53,599 bases of DNA from Bacteroidales bacterium (GTDB lineage Bacteria; Bacteroidota; Bacteroidia; Bacteroidales; UBA3824): the NCBI GenBank assembly GCA_017960885.1, contig JAGCYI010000224.1, positions 1 through 53,599 of the forward strand. Reading direction: 5' to 3'. A program made the position numbers and the translations under genes. The notes below the pieces were generated by a model that worked only from the letters and a program-made list of their open reading frames with translations, made no database searches and was not told the origin of the DNA. Below, piece by piece: positions 7,958-16,338 of the stretch (its first letter is position 1; every line of letters begins with the position of its first letter).

Positions 7958-10129
7958 ATGTTGGGATTTTTTTCTACCACCGCCATAAATGTTTTGGCAG
8001 ACGGCTTCGCCGCTTTTTTGTATGGCGGCGGCAAAATGCGTTTCATTATCAACGACATTCTCAATCAGGAAGATAAACAGGCTATCGCCAACGGCACAAG
8101 CCAAAGTTTTTTGCCTGAGTTTGATTTATCTGACCTCGAAAACCTAAAAAATACATTGTCGGAGCGGAGCATCCATTTTTTTGAGTGCATTTCGTACCTA
8201 ATACGTTGCAACCGATTTGAAATCAAAATTATATCTCCAAAAGACGGCTCGGGAATTTCGCACACCAAAACAGGGCTGTTTTTCGATGGAGAGAATTATG
8301 TATCGTTCGACGGCTCGTGCAATTTTTCGCGCACCGCGCTCATCGAAAACATCGAGAGCCTTACCGTTTCCTGCGATTGGGACGGCGATATAGAATCCGC
8401 TAAAATTCAAGAAATTAAAGACGATTTTGAAAACGTTTTCTCCGAAAACGACCAAAACTTCAACTACATTTCGGCAGAAAACGTCAAGACCCACATCACC
8501 AAAAACTTTTCGTCGAAAAACATCGACGAACTTTTAGCCGACGAACTTAGGATTATCGACAAAGATTTTACGTCAAAATCTTTGCCTCAGACCATTGTAA
8601 ACGCGTTGAAGAAAACACGCGCCAAAATTCAGTCGTTAATCGACACCATCAAGCAAAGCCGGCAACCCAAGCCCGAAAAACCTGAACCCGCCGACACCGA
8701 AACGCCGCGTTTCCCGTATCCCACTGGTCCACGCGAATATCAGGTAAAAGCCTTTGAAAATTGGAAACGCAACAAGCAAAAAGGCCTTTTTGCAATGGCA
8801 ACCGGCACGGGCAAAACTATCACATCGCTCAATTGCCTTTTGGAAATCTACAAGCGCAACGGATATTACAAAGCCATTATCCTTGTGCCAACCATCACAC
8901 TTGTTGAGCAATGGGAAAAGGAGTGCAAGAAGTTTTGGTTTGGAAATATTATAAAAGTTTGCTCAAAATATCCTGATTGGCGGTCGGACATTTCGCGTCT
9001 AAAAACAATGGAGTTGCTCGACAAACTGTCGCAACGGTCGTACATCATAATATCCACTTACGCCTCGTTTGTGCGTTCGGATGTTTTTAGGGAACTTAAC
9101 AGTTTTTCGGCAAGCAAGTTGCTTTTGATTGCCGATGAGGCGCACAACATAGGCGGCGGACTTATGCTCCAAAGGTTATCCGACATCAAATACAGCCGTC
9201 GTATTGGTCTTTCGGCAACGCCTGAGCGACAATACAATAGCGAATCAAATCAAAAAGTTTTAGATTTTTTTCGTTGCAAAGATGGCTACACTTTTGAGTA
9301 TTCGATGCGCGAGGCAATCCAAAACGGTGCGCTTTGCCGCTACTACTATTATCCGCACATCGTAAAACTCACGCAAGAAGAAATGTCTGATTATGTCGAA
9401 GTTACCCACAAAATTGTAAAAATGATGGGGCGCACCGATGCCCAAAGTCAAGAAATCTTGACCACGCTGATGCTCAAACGCAAGCGCATAATCCATAAGG
9501 CATCTAACAAAAAGAAAATGTTTGAAAGCATTATTCAACAGGCTTTTGCCGAACGTGGAAATCTCAAATACACATTGGTTTACGTTCCCGAAGGCAACAA
9601 ACCCGACACTGATGACGCTGACATTTTCAACAGCACAGATATTTTTGACGACGACGAAGAAGCCGAGCGTATGATCAACGAATACACCAAAATTGTCACA
9701 AACATCGACAATCATTTGGTTGTTAGGAAGTTTACTTCCGATTCCAAAGACCGTGAGCAGATGTTGAAAGATTTTTCAACGGGCAAGACCGATGTTCTTG
9801 TTTCGATGAAATGTCTCGACGAGGGCGTTGACGTTCCGCGCAGCGAACTTGCGATATTTTGTGCAAGCACGGGCAATCCACGTCAGTTTATACAGCGTCG
9901 CGGACGTGTGCTCCGCACGCATCCCGACAAACGCAAAGCGGTGATTCACGATTTGATTGTGATTCCCGACGATTATAGTGCTGATAATGAACATTTTCAG
10001 TTAGAAAAATCTCTTGTAAGCGGCGAACTCCGCCGTGTACGCGATTTTGCCCTCCTGTCGGAAAACTTAGCCGACACCGAGACAGAATTAGATGAGGTAT
10101 TAAGCAAATATAGTTTATCAATTTGTTAA
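7958..10129 (+). CDS. PLD-nuclease / DEAH-box (superfamily 2) helicase
   Basis: This protein has 723 aa from the ATG at 7958. Residues about 1-170 are a phospholipase D-type domain with H102-T-K104, a downstream D and GSCNFS (the HxK(x4)D(x6)GSxN pattern). A proline-rich linker follows, then an SF2 helicase: TGTGKT at 282-287, DEAH at 393-396, SATPER, and the C-terminal QFIQRRGRVLRT motif VI near 645. PLD-DEAH proteins in defence islands are DNA-translocating nucleases. The start is uncertain. Conserved-looking sequence continues upstream in frame to 7859 but has no start codon, so the protein is probably N-terminally shortened, although the HxK site and helicase motifs remain. AAGAGG lies about 10 bp before the ATG. 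The next gene begins 12 bp after the stop. Confidence 0.85.
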   Translation: MLGFFSTTAINVLADGFAAFLYGGGKMRFIINDILNQEDKQAIANGTSQSFLPEFDLSDLENLKNTLSERSIHFFECISYLIRCNRFEIKIISPKDGSGISHTKTGLFFDGENYVSFDGSCNFSRTALIENIESLTVSCDWDGDIESAKIQEIKDDFENVFSENDQNFNYISAENVKTHITKNFSSKNIDELLADELRIIDKDFTSKSLPQTIVNALKKTRAKIQSLIDTIKQSRQPKPEKPEPADTETPRFPYPTGPREYQVKAFENWKRNKQKGLFAMATGTGKTITSLNCLLEIYKRNGYYKAIILVPTITLVEQWEKECKKFWFGNIIKVCSKYPDWRSDISRLKTMELLDKLSQRSYIIISTYASFVRSDVFRELNSFSASKLLLIADEAHNIGGGLMLQRLSDIKYSRRIGLSATPERQYNSESNQKVLDFFRCKDGYTFEYSMREAIQNGALCRYYYYPHIVKLTQEEMSDYVEVTHKIVKMMGRTDAQSQEILTTLMLKRKRIIHKASNKKKMFESIIQQAFAERGNLKYTLVYVPEGNKPDTDDADIFNSTDIFDDDEEAERMINEYTKIVTNIDNHLVVRKFTSDSKDREQMLKDFSTGKTDVLVSMKCLDEGVDVPRSELAIFCASTGNPRQFIQRRGRVLRTHPDKRKAVIHDLIVIPDDYSADNEHFQLEKSLVSGELRRVRDFALLSENLADTETELDEVLSKYSLSIC

Positions 10130-10141
10130 AAACGTGCAAAT

Positions 10142-10378
10142 ATGGCAAAGTATCTGAAAAACTCTGATAAAATATTACAAGTGGTGCTTAACGATGCCAA
10201 ACTGATAGAAATTGGCAAATACAAGCCCCAAGAAATAGGCACATTAGACGATGCGCTGTTTTCTGACAACGCAGTTATCAGAACTGTCGCCCTGATGGTT
10301 AGCGGATTGTCGCAAAAACTGTCAGAAAAACAGATTTACAACCAAGTGTTTGACTATTTAAAAGGTGAATCGCTATGA
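10142..10378 (+). CDS. Small helical protein of the defence island (78 aa)
   Basis: Seventy-eight residues, mostly helical, with no membrane segment, cysteines or recognised motif. It is placed between the helicase and the SMC-like ATPase, with its stop inside the start of the latter (ATGA at 10375), which strongly suggests translational coupling and makes it a real gene. By position it could be a small accessory or DNA-binding partner of the SMC-like protein, as DndE is for DndD, but I see no DndE-like sequence, so no function is assigned. Confidence 0.7.
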   Translation: MAKYLKNSDKILQVVLNDAKLIEIGKYKPQEIGTLDDALFSDNAVIRTVALMVSGLSQKLSEKQIYNQVFDYLKGESL

Positions 10379-12558
10379 TAATCAAGAGCATCAATATAAA
10401 AAACTTCCGCAGTTACTACGGCAACAATCCCGTGGTTTTTTCCGACGGTCTTACACTGATAATTGGTGGCAACGGCGACGGCAAAACTACGTTTTTTGAA
10501 TCTTTGGAATGGCTGATGAACACCACAGTTGATGGCAAAAGGTCTGAAAACATATCCGAAAAGCGCAAAGCCGAACTTCTGCCGGGCGAATCTGACGAAA
10601 CAAGTGTTTCGATGGTTTTTGAGCACGACGGCGACAAGGAACTAGTAAAGCGTTTCCGCTTTTACAAAAACGAAGACGGCTCTGTTTCGCTCAATGATTA
10701 TGAGTTTGTAGGATACGACAACGACGGAGCGGAACGCGTTCGTCAAAATGGTGCGACAATGCTCGACAATTGTTTTGAGAGCGAAATCCGCCGTTATTGT
10801 ATGTTCAAGGGCGAAAGCAATCTCAATATTTTTGCCCGCGAAGAAACCGCTATCAAAAAATTGGTTGAGACTTTTTCGGACATCAAGCAGTTCGACGACT
10901 TGGAAACCTTGTCGATAACTTGCGAAAACAAGTCGCAAAGTGTGGTTGCCCGTGAAATGCAAAACGATAAAAAGACCGCCGACAAAGCCAAGGAGTTAAA
11001 CAACAACATCCGTTACACCGACGACAAAATCAACAAAATCGTTGAGGACATTCACACTCTCGAACACAATATCCGCACCTACACCGATATTATCAATCAA
11101 ATAGAAACCATTCAGGAGACATCCGAAAAATGGCAGGATATCAAAAAACGCATTTCCGCACTCGAAGATAAAAAAACAAAATATTCCATCGGCGCAAAGA
11201 TAGACTACAACACAATGTTGTTGGATGAATATTGGATTCTTAAACCGTTTGGCAATATTCTCAACGAATACAGCGACAAGATAAGCAAATTAAGCACCGA
11301 AAAACGTCGTCAGGAGCGCGAGGAAGTCCGCCGCAGGGCTGAGGAGAAAGCCAAACACGAAATAATTGAAGGCATTCAGCAACTTGCCAACGGCGCGGAA
11401 CCGTTGCCGTGGAATCTTCCCGACCGCGAAACAATGTTGAATATGATTAAAGACGAGGTTTGCAAGGTGTGCGGTCGTCCTGCCCCAAAAGGTTCTGATG
11501 CGTACAATTTTATGGTGAAAAAGTTGGAAGAATATGTAGAACATATCCGACAGCAACAAATTATAAAGACAGAGAAAGAAAATCAAGACGAAGAATCTCC
11601 GCTATTTAGTAAATCATACATTGAGGAACTCAACAACCGTAAAATTAGATATTGCGATAGCGAGGCAGAAAGTTGGATTGCCAAACTCACTCCCGACATT
11701 TACGAGACTATTCAGTTTGTTAACACGCAAAAAGAACGATTGGAGCAGGTAAAAAAGGATTTGCAAGATGCTATTGCCGACCGCGACAACCTTTTGATTC
11801 AATCGCCCGGACTAACCGCCGAAGCCTTGGACAAATCGTTTAGCGACTACCGTGGCAACTACGAGGCAAAAGAAACAGCAAACATTCGCCTTACCCAACT
11901 CAACGCCGACCTGAAAGAATGGAAAGCCAAAAAAGACGGCTTTCTTTCTGAATACAACAGTCTTGAACCCACAAGTTCGATGACAAAACTGTATCAAAAG
12001 ATACACAATGTGTTCAACACCATTCTCTCAGCGGTAGAAAAAGCCAAAGAAAACAACATCGAATCTTTCATTACACTTTTGCAAGACAATGCAAACGAGT
12101 ATCTCAAAAAATTGAATATAAACGATTTTCACGGCATTATCCGACTTCAACGCCGACCAAACGGCAGTGCGGAGATATTGTTAGAGAGTTCCAACGGTTC
12201 TTTGATTACAAATCCTAACGGAGCATTGAAAACCACGATGTATATGTCGGTGCTGTTTGCGGTATCGCAAATCACCACATTAAAGCGCGACAAAGATTAT
12301 CCGTTGATATTCGACGCGCCTACATCATCATTTGAAGATGTCAAAGAAGAGGTGTTTTACAATGTTATCGACAAAATCAAAAAGCAGTGCATAATAGCCA
12401 CCAAAGATTTACTTGTAAACAAAGGCAACGGAGTAAAAGAGTTGAACATCGACAAAATCAATCAGTTATCGTGTTCGGTTTATAGAATACAAAAAGCGGA
12501 AGGTTTTGACGAACACGATTTGTCAACTATTCAAACTACAATAACAAAAATCAAATAA
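10375..12558 (+). CDS. SMC/Rad50-like ATPase resembling DndD
   Basis: This is a 727-aa ABC-type ATPase of SMC/RecF/Rad50 form. Walker A GGNGDGKTT is at residues 31-39, with the typical N-terminal I-x-N-F-R-S-Y-x-G lead-in. Long coiled coils run from about 190 to 330 and from about 430 to 560. A CKVCGRP pair (C363, C366) lies at the apex, as in a zinc hook, and the Walker B strand YPLIFDAPTSSFEDV has D647. DndD, the ATPase partner of DndC, has this architecture and size (about 660-700 aa). With a DndC-like protein in the same operon, the two may work together in DNA sulfur modification; that pairing is inference. The Walker B Asp is followed by Ala rather than the usual Glu, a possible change in the catalytic site. 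Confidence 0.8.
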   Translation: MIIKSINIKNFRSYYGNNPVVFSDGLTLIIGGNGDGKTTFFESLEWLMNTTVDGKRSENISEKRKAELLPGESDETSVSMVFEHDGDKELVKRFRFYKNEDGSVSLNDYEFVGYDNDGAERVRQNGATMLDNCFESEIRRYCMFKGESNLNIFAREETAIKKLVETFSDIKQFDDLETLSITCENKSQSVVAREMQNDKKTADKAKELNNNIRYTDDKINKIVEDIHTLEHNIRTYTDIINQIETIQETSEKWQDIKKRISALEDKKTKYSIGAKIDYNTMLLDEYWILKPFGNILNEYSDKISKLSTEKRRQEREEVRRRAEEKAKHEIIEGIQQLANGAEPLPWNLPDRETMLNMIKDEVCKVCGRPAPKGSDAYNFMVKKLEEYVEHIRQQQIIKTEKENQDEESPLFSKSYIEELNNRKIRYCDSEAESWIAKLTPDIYETIQFVNTQKERLEQVKKDLQDAIADRDNLLIQSPGLTAEALDKSFSDYRGNYEAKETANIRLTQLNADLKEWKAKKDGFLSEYNSLEPTSSMTKLYQKIHNVFNTILSAVEKAKENNIESFITLLQDNANEYLKKLNINDFHGIIRLQRRPNGSAEILLESSNGSLITNPNGALKTTMYMSVLFAVSQITTLKRDKDYPLIFDAPTSSFEDVKEEVFYNVIDKIKKQCIIATKDLLVNKGNGVKELNIDKINQLSCSVYRIQKAEGFDEHDLSTIQTTITKIK

Positions 12559-12560
12559 TT

Positions 12561-13133
12561 ATGGCAGCGGCATTATTATACGAAGAATGGGCAAAACGCA
12601 ATCCATATTGGGAAAAGCGTTACGAAGAATCGGTAATCAAAAAATTTACCGATTATGGCAAAGGCGAAAGCAGTTACAAAGAAGGCAGAGGTAAACTGTT
12701 TGGCGCAGGTTATGAGATAGTTATCATTGCGTTTTTCATAGGCTTGTATTATAATCAGCGCAAGAAACTAATAGCCGATTCCACCAAACGCAAGTCTTTG
12801 GGACAACCAATTCAATATTGGGGCAATAATGATTCGGGCAAACTCCGCAAAACATATCCCAAGATTCGCGATTATATATTTATTGCCTTGGTTGCCAAAT
12901 CCGACATAGATTTTCTTGCCTTAGACAAAGGCGAAATCACATTGCGCAAAGCCGTTGATATATTGATGGATACAATGGAAGAATACATCAATTGGGGTTT
13001 AGACTACATCGAAGACAAAGTTCTTTCCGATTCCAATTATTTCTTTTCCCCGACAGCATTTCTTGATGTTTTCTTAGGCTTTGATTCCCAAAACGACGAA
13101 GAAGAAGACACCGAACCCGAGGCGTTGGATTGA
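12561..13133 (+). CDS. Conserved-type 190-aa protein ending the defence operon
   Basis: This 190-aa protein starts 2 bp after the SMC-like gene. It begins with an aromatic, charged stretch (YEEWAKRNPYWEKRYEES), has a short hydrophobic segment (about 50-62, IVIIAFFIGLYY), and ends in an acidic tail (EEEDTEPEA). The hydrophobic segment could be a buried helix; a membrane anchor is not certain. I recall similar proteins in Bacteroidales defence clusters, sometimes carrying a misleading glycosidase label, but no known function. Its tight coupling and its terminator position mark it as the last gene of the operon. Confidence 0.7.
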   Translation: MAAALLYEEWAKRNPYWEKRYEESVIKKFTDYGKGESSYKEGRGKLFGAGYEIVIIAFFIGLYYNQRKKLIADSTKRKSLGQPIQYWGNNDSGKLRKTYPKIRDYIFIALVAKSDIDFLALDKGEITLRKAVDILMDTMEEYINWGLDYIEDKVLSDSNYFFSPTAFLDVFLGFDSQNDEEEDTEPEALD

Positions 13134-13149
13134 GATTATTATTTTTCCG

Positions 13150-13207
13150 GATAGCCAACCAAATCCCCCATTTTTTACCCACATTTGGTTGGCTATCGGT
13201 TTTTTTT
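13150..13207 (+). terminator. Strong rho-independent terminator closing the defence island
   Basis: A perfect 15-bp inverted repeat (13150-13164 and 13183-13197, starting GATAGCCAACC) is followed by eight Ts on the + strand (13200-13207). The minus side has no T-run, so it ends the + operon; the converging gene's stop lies within the T-run. Confidence 0.9.
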
Positions 13208-14510
13208 ATTCTAGCGGGATGCCAAGTTCGGAGATGCGTGATTGGAAATCTTCTTTGGTCCAAATGCTGTCGTTGAAGAAATATCCGGAGGATGAAATCT
13301 TTGCTAGGTTTTCTTGGGTCTGATACTTGTTGTTCATGCAAATCCAATTCGATATATCCTTGCTGGTAACTGTTTTGAAAAACAGCATGGTGTCAAGGTT
13401 GTTTTCCGCTTTGGGAGTATAATAGATGCTGTCGTTGATGAAAGGACTTTTAAAAACATTCTTGCCGTCTATTTCGTCAACTTTTGCGGCTTTAATCACA
13501 ATGCTGAGTCCGCAATATTGCAAGTAGAAATCCTTATTCGCTTTTAAGAAATCTATGTCGGCATAGGTGTCTAAATAGTATCTGACAGAATCTTTTTCTA
13601 CTATAGGACGCTTAAAGTCGGTTACTTGCTTTGCTGAGGGCTGCTTGTTCACTAGTTTGAAGACTCTGTCGTCGGTGTAGGCGCGTTCGATTATCACTTT
13701 TTGTTTGGGCACATACGGTGATTTGCCAAACTTTTCTGGATTTTCGCTGTACCAGTACATTCCATCTACTGAACCTCTGTCGCCTCTCTCGTAGAAAATA
13801 TAAGGTGTATTGGTTTCGGTTTCAATATAATCGGTGATAACTCCGTATTCCAAATACGAGCGGCCTTTTCTTCCGTAGCTTGTTGAAACGGTAACGTCGG
13901 TAATCTCAGCACAAAAATAGATTTTGCCTTGTTCAAATATTTTTTCTTGGCAGGCGTCTCTTAAGTCTGTATCGAAAATTCCTGTCATTATGAATGTGCC
14001 GATAAAGATAGGAATCACGTATAGCTTAGCTCCGTGATCTTTTTTTGATTCGCTTGCTAACAACTCTACTTCTGTCTTTTTCATATATTTCAATTGGTTG
14101 CGACAGGTAACCAAATAGAAGGCGATGGTAGAAAAGGAAAACACCAACAGTAGGGTAAAACTTAGATTATAATTTGGATAATAGTGGTAGTAATTATACA
14201 CTTGACGCGAGCATATTCCGAGCGTAACCACAGAGATTCCTGCCAGAATATAAGAAAATTTGTCGGTCTGCCAGACCTCTCCCTTAAAATTGTTGAGGCA
14301 CAACACCGGGGCGGCAATGCTTAATGGCACCAACAGGCACAACGCTGCCGTACACGAAATAAAACCGCAGACAATCAAGCACGCCAACGCTGCCGCAAAT
14401 ATGTTATAAAACCGTTCAGACATGCCTCTGATCAAGTATAGTTTCCTTTCAGAAAGGAGCAGGCCCATAAATATCAGGCTCAAAATAATTGCAATTGCAT
14501 AACCTAGCAT
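13206..14510 (-). CDS. Multi-pass membrane protein, unknown
   Basis: A 434-aa protein of which the first half is membrane-embedded: about five hydrophobic helices (residues about 1-20, 30-70 as a long double segment, 80-100, 120-145, and 165-185 YVIPIFIGTFIMTGI). A soluble C-terminal region of about 240 residues follows, rich in Tyr, Lys and Asp. I chose the ATG at 14510 (MLGYAIAIIL) because it begins the first membrane helix; an in-frame start at 14552 would add 14 non-hydrophobic residues. I do not recognise the family. It converges on the defence operon but is transcribed oppositely and ends at its terminator, so there is no evidence that it belongs to it. Confidence 0.65.
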   Translation of the reverse strand: MLGYAIAIILSLIFMGLLLSERKLYLIRGMSERFYNIFAAALACLIVCGFISCTAALCLLVPLSIAAPVLCLNNFKGEVWQTDKFSYILAGISVVTLGICSRQVYNYYHYYPNYNLSFTLLLVFSFSTIAFYLVTCRNQLKYMKKTEVELLASESKKDHGAKLYVIPIFIGTFIMTGIFDTDLRDACQEKIFEQGKIYFCAEITDVTVSTSYGRKGRSYLEYGVITDYIETETNTPYIFYERGDRGSVDGMYWYSENPEKFGKSPYVPKQKVIIERAYTDDRVFKLVNKQPSAKQVTDFKRPIVEKDSVRYYLDTYADIDFLKANKDFYLQYCGLSIVIKAAKVDEIDGKNVFKSPFINDSIYYTPKAENNLDTMLFFKTVTSKDISNWICMNNKYQTQENLAKISSSGYFFNDSIWTKEDFQSRISELGIPLE

Positions 14511-14730
14511 AATTGTACATTTTATAGTTAATATCCGTGGCAAATGTAACAAGATATTTATATATCAGAAAATTTTTTCAGATTTGAAAAAAACTCTTAT
14601 CTTCGCACTTGAAAAAATAGTGAATAATTAAAGCTATCTAAAAAAAGTTAAATCGTAGAATAGCCGTGCAACTTGTGCGTTAGATTATTCGACTATAACA
14701 GAGAAACATATTTTAAAACGATATTGAACT

Positions 14731-16335
14731 ATGAAAAGATTGTTGACTGCGCTGATACTTAGCGCATTAAGTCTGTCGCTTTGGGCGCAGGGATACGAAA
14801 TTGGAATAAAAATCAAGTCGCTTGCTGGCGACACCGTTCTTCTTGGACACCATTTCAACGAGCGTCTTATTCCCGACGACACCGTAAAACTCGATTCCAA
14901 GGGTTTCGGAGTGTTCAAGGGTAAGGAAAAACTGCCCGGCGGTATGTATTTTATTTTCCTTCCGAGCCGAAACTATTTTGATATTCTTATTGATGATAAT
15001 CAGAAGTTTACTATCGAAAACGACACCATTCCTCGCGAATTCCTCAAAAATATGGTCATTACAGGCGACCTTCAAAACCAGTTGTTTGTGGATTATCAGA
15101 AGTTTCTGGGCGAATGTCGCGACGAATACGAAAAGGCAGCTAACGAACTGAAAAAGTATCAGGAGAAAAAAGACCAGGCTAAAATCGACGAGTGCAACGC
15201 CAAGTTGTCGGCTATTTCTGCCCGTGTAGACCAGCGTTACACCGACCAGGTGACAAAATATCCCGACATGTTTTTCTCTAAGTTCCTCACTGCCACACGC
15301 GATATTAAAATTCCTACCACCATCACCGACCAAAACGAGCGTTACTTCTATTACAAGGCGCATTATTTCGACAATTTTGATGTTTCCGACGGACGTTTGC
15401 TCCGTACTTCGCTCTACGAACCTAAGGTGTTGCAATATATCGACAATGTTGTGATTCAAGTGCCTGACTCGCTTATCAAAGAGACCACATGGCTGGTTAA
15501 CAAGACCCGTCCCAAGGGCAAATTGGTGAAGGGCGTAAACGACGAGCTTTTCCGCTTTATGCTTGTATATTTCTTCAACAAGTACGCCAAGAGCGAATCT
15601 ATGGTGGCTGAAAACGTGTATTGCTCGCTTGCCGAAATCTACGTAAAGGATGCCGTTTGGGATACCGATTCGTTTAAAACCGAGTTGAAAAAGAAGATCA
15701 CCAGAAAAGAGAACTGTCTCGTGGGTAATATTTCTAAAAACCTTATACTTAAACAGTTGCCCAACGATACAGCACGTATCAACGCTCTTCGTCCCCGAAC
15801 CGATTTCCTTAAAACTCAGGGCGAGGAAATTGAGAAAAAGAAACCCGACTTTGAGGCTCGCCGCAATGATGTTGTAGAACTTCTCGAAAACCTCAACTCT
15901 TCTTTCGGCCCCTATATCGATATGCACAAGACTCCCGCAAAATACACTCTCATAGTGTTTTGGGAACCCGACTGCAGCCACTGTAAGGACGAGATTCCCA
16001 AGCTGTTTAAATATTACAACGACACTCTCAGCACTGTGGGCGTAAAGGTTTGGGCTGTGTATATGAACCGCAGTGTCGACAAGCTCGGCGACCTTCACCG
16101 CCATATCAACAAGTGGTTCGACTTTGTGATAGAGAAGAAACTTTTTGCCAATGGCTGGATCAACTGCTGGAATCCTTTCGACCAATATCGCGAAAACTTC
16201 GACGTTAACTCTACTCCTACAATGTACCTTTTGGACGATAAGAAGGAGATTATTGCCAAACGTATCAGTCACGAGCAGGTTTATGAAATTATCAATATGA
16301 TAGAAGAGGACAAGGCGAATCGGGGGGGTAAATAA
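14731..16335 (+). CDS. Thioredoxin-fold periplasmic protein with CSHC site (TlpA-like)
   Basis: This 534-aa protein has a signal peptide (MKRLLTALILSALSLSLWAQ), an N-terminal beta-rich DUF4369-like domain, a long charged helical middle (DUF5106-like, about 125-385), and a C-terminal thioredoxin fold with the redox site C415-S-H-C418 in FWEPDCSHCKDEIP and a cis-proline loop (STPTMYLLD). Bacteroidota use such fusions as cell-envelope thiol-disulfide oxidoreductases; the substrate is unknown. It is followed 3 bp later by a paralogue, so the two are co-transcribed. The gene lies after a 178-bp gap; TATCTTCG near 14598 is a possible -7 element but without a clear -33. Confidence 0.82.
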   Translation: MKRLLTALILSALSLSLWAQGYEIGIKIKSLAGDTVLLGHHFNERLIPDDTVKLDSKGFGVFKGKEKLPGGMYFIFLPSRNYFDILIDDNQKFTIENDTIPREFLKNMVITGDLQNQLFVDYQKFLGECRDEYEKAANELKKYQEKKDQAKIDECNAKLSAISARVDQRYTDQVTKYPDMFFSKFLTATRDIKIPTTITDQNERYFYYKAHYFDNFDVSDGRLLRTSLYEPKVLQYIDNVVIQVPDSLIKETTWLVNKTRPKGKLVKGVNDELFRFMLVYFFNKYAKSESMVAENVYCSLAEIYVKDAVWDTDSFKTELKKKITRKENCLVGNISKNLILKQLPNDTARINALRPRTDFLKTQGEEIEKKKPDFEARRNDVVELLENLNSSFGPYIDMHKTPAKYTLIVFWEPDCSHCKDEIPKLFKYYNDTLSTVGVKVWAVYMNRSVDKLGDLHRHINKWFDFVIEKKLFANGWINCWNPFDQYRENFDVNSTPTMYLLDDKKEIIAKRISHEQVYEIINMIEEDKANRGGK

Positions 16336-16338
16336 CGT

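Noticed and set aside
1..13133. Standard BREX, Dnd or CRISPR system
   Set aside because: No PglZ, DndB, DndE or BrxL, and no regularly spaced repeats are visible; parts could lie beyond the left edge, so the name is withheld.
13206..14510. Membrane protein as a member of the defence system
   Set aside because: Opposite strand, separated by the strong terminator; no evidence of co-expression.
14767..16272. 501-codon frame on the minus strand
   Set aside because: Antisense to the signal-peptide and CSHC-bearing gene at 14731; its composition follows the codon pattern of the sense gene and it has no recognisable motif.
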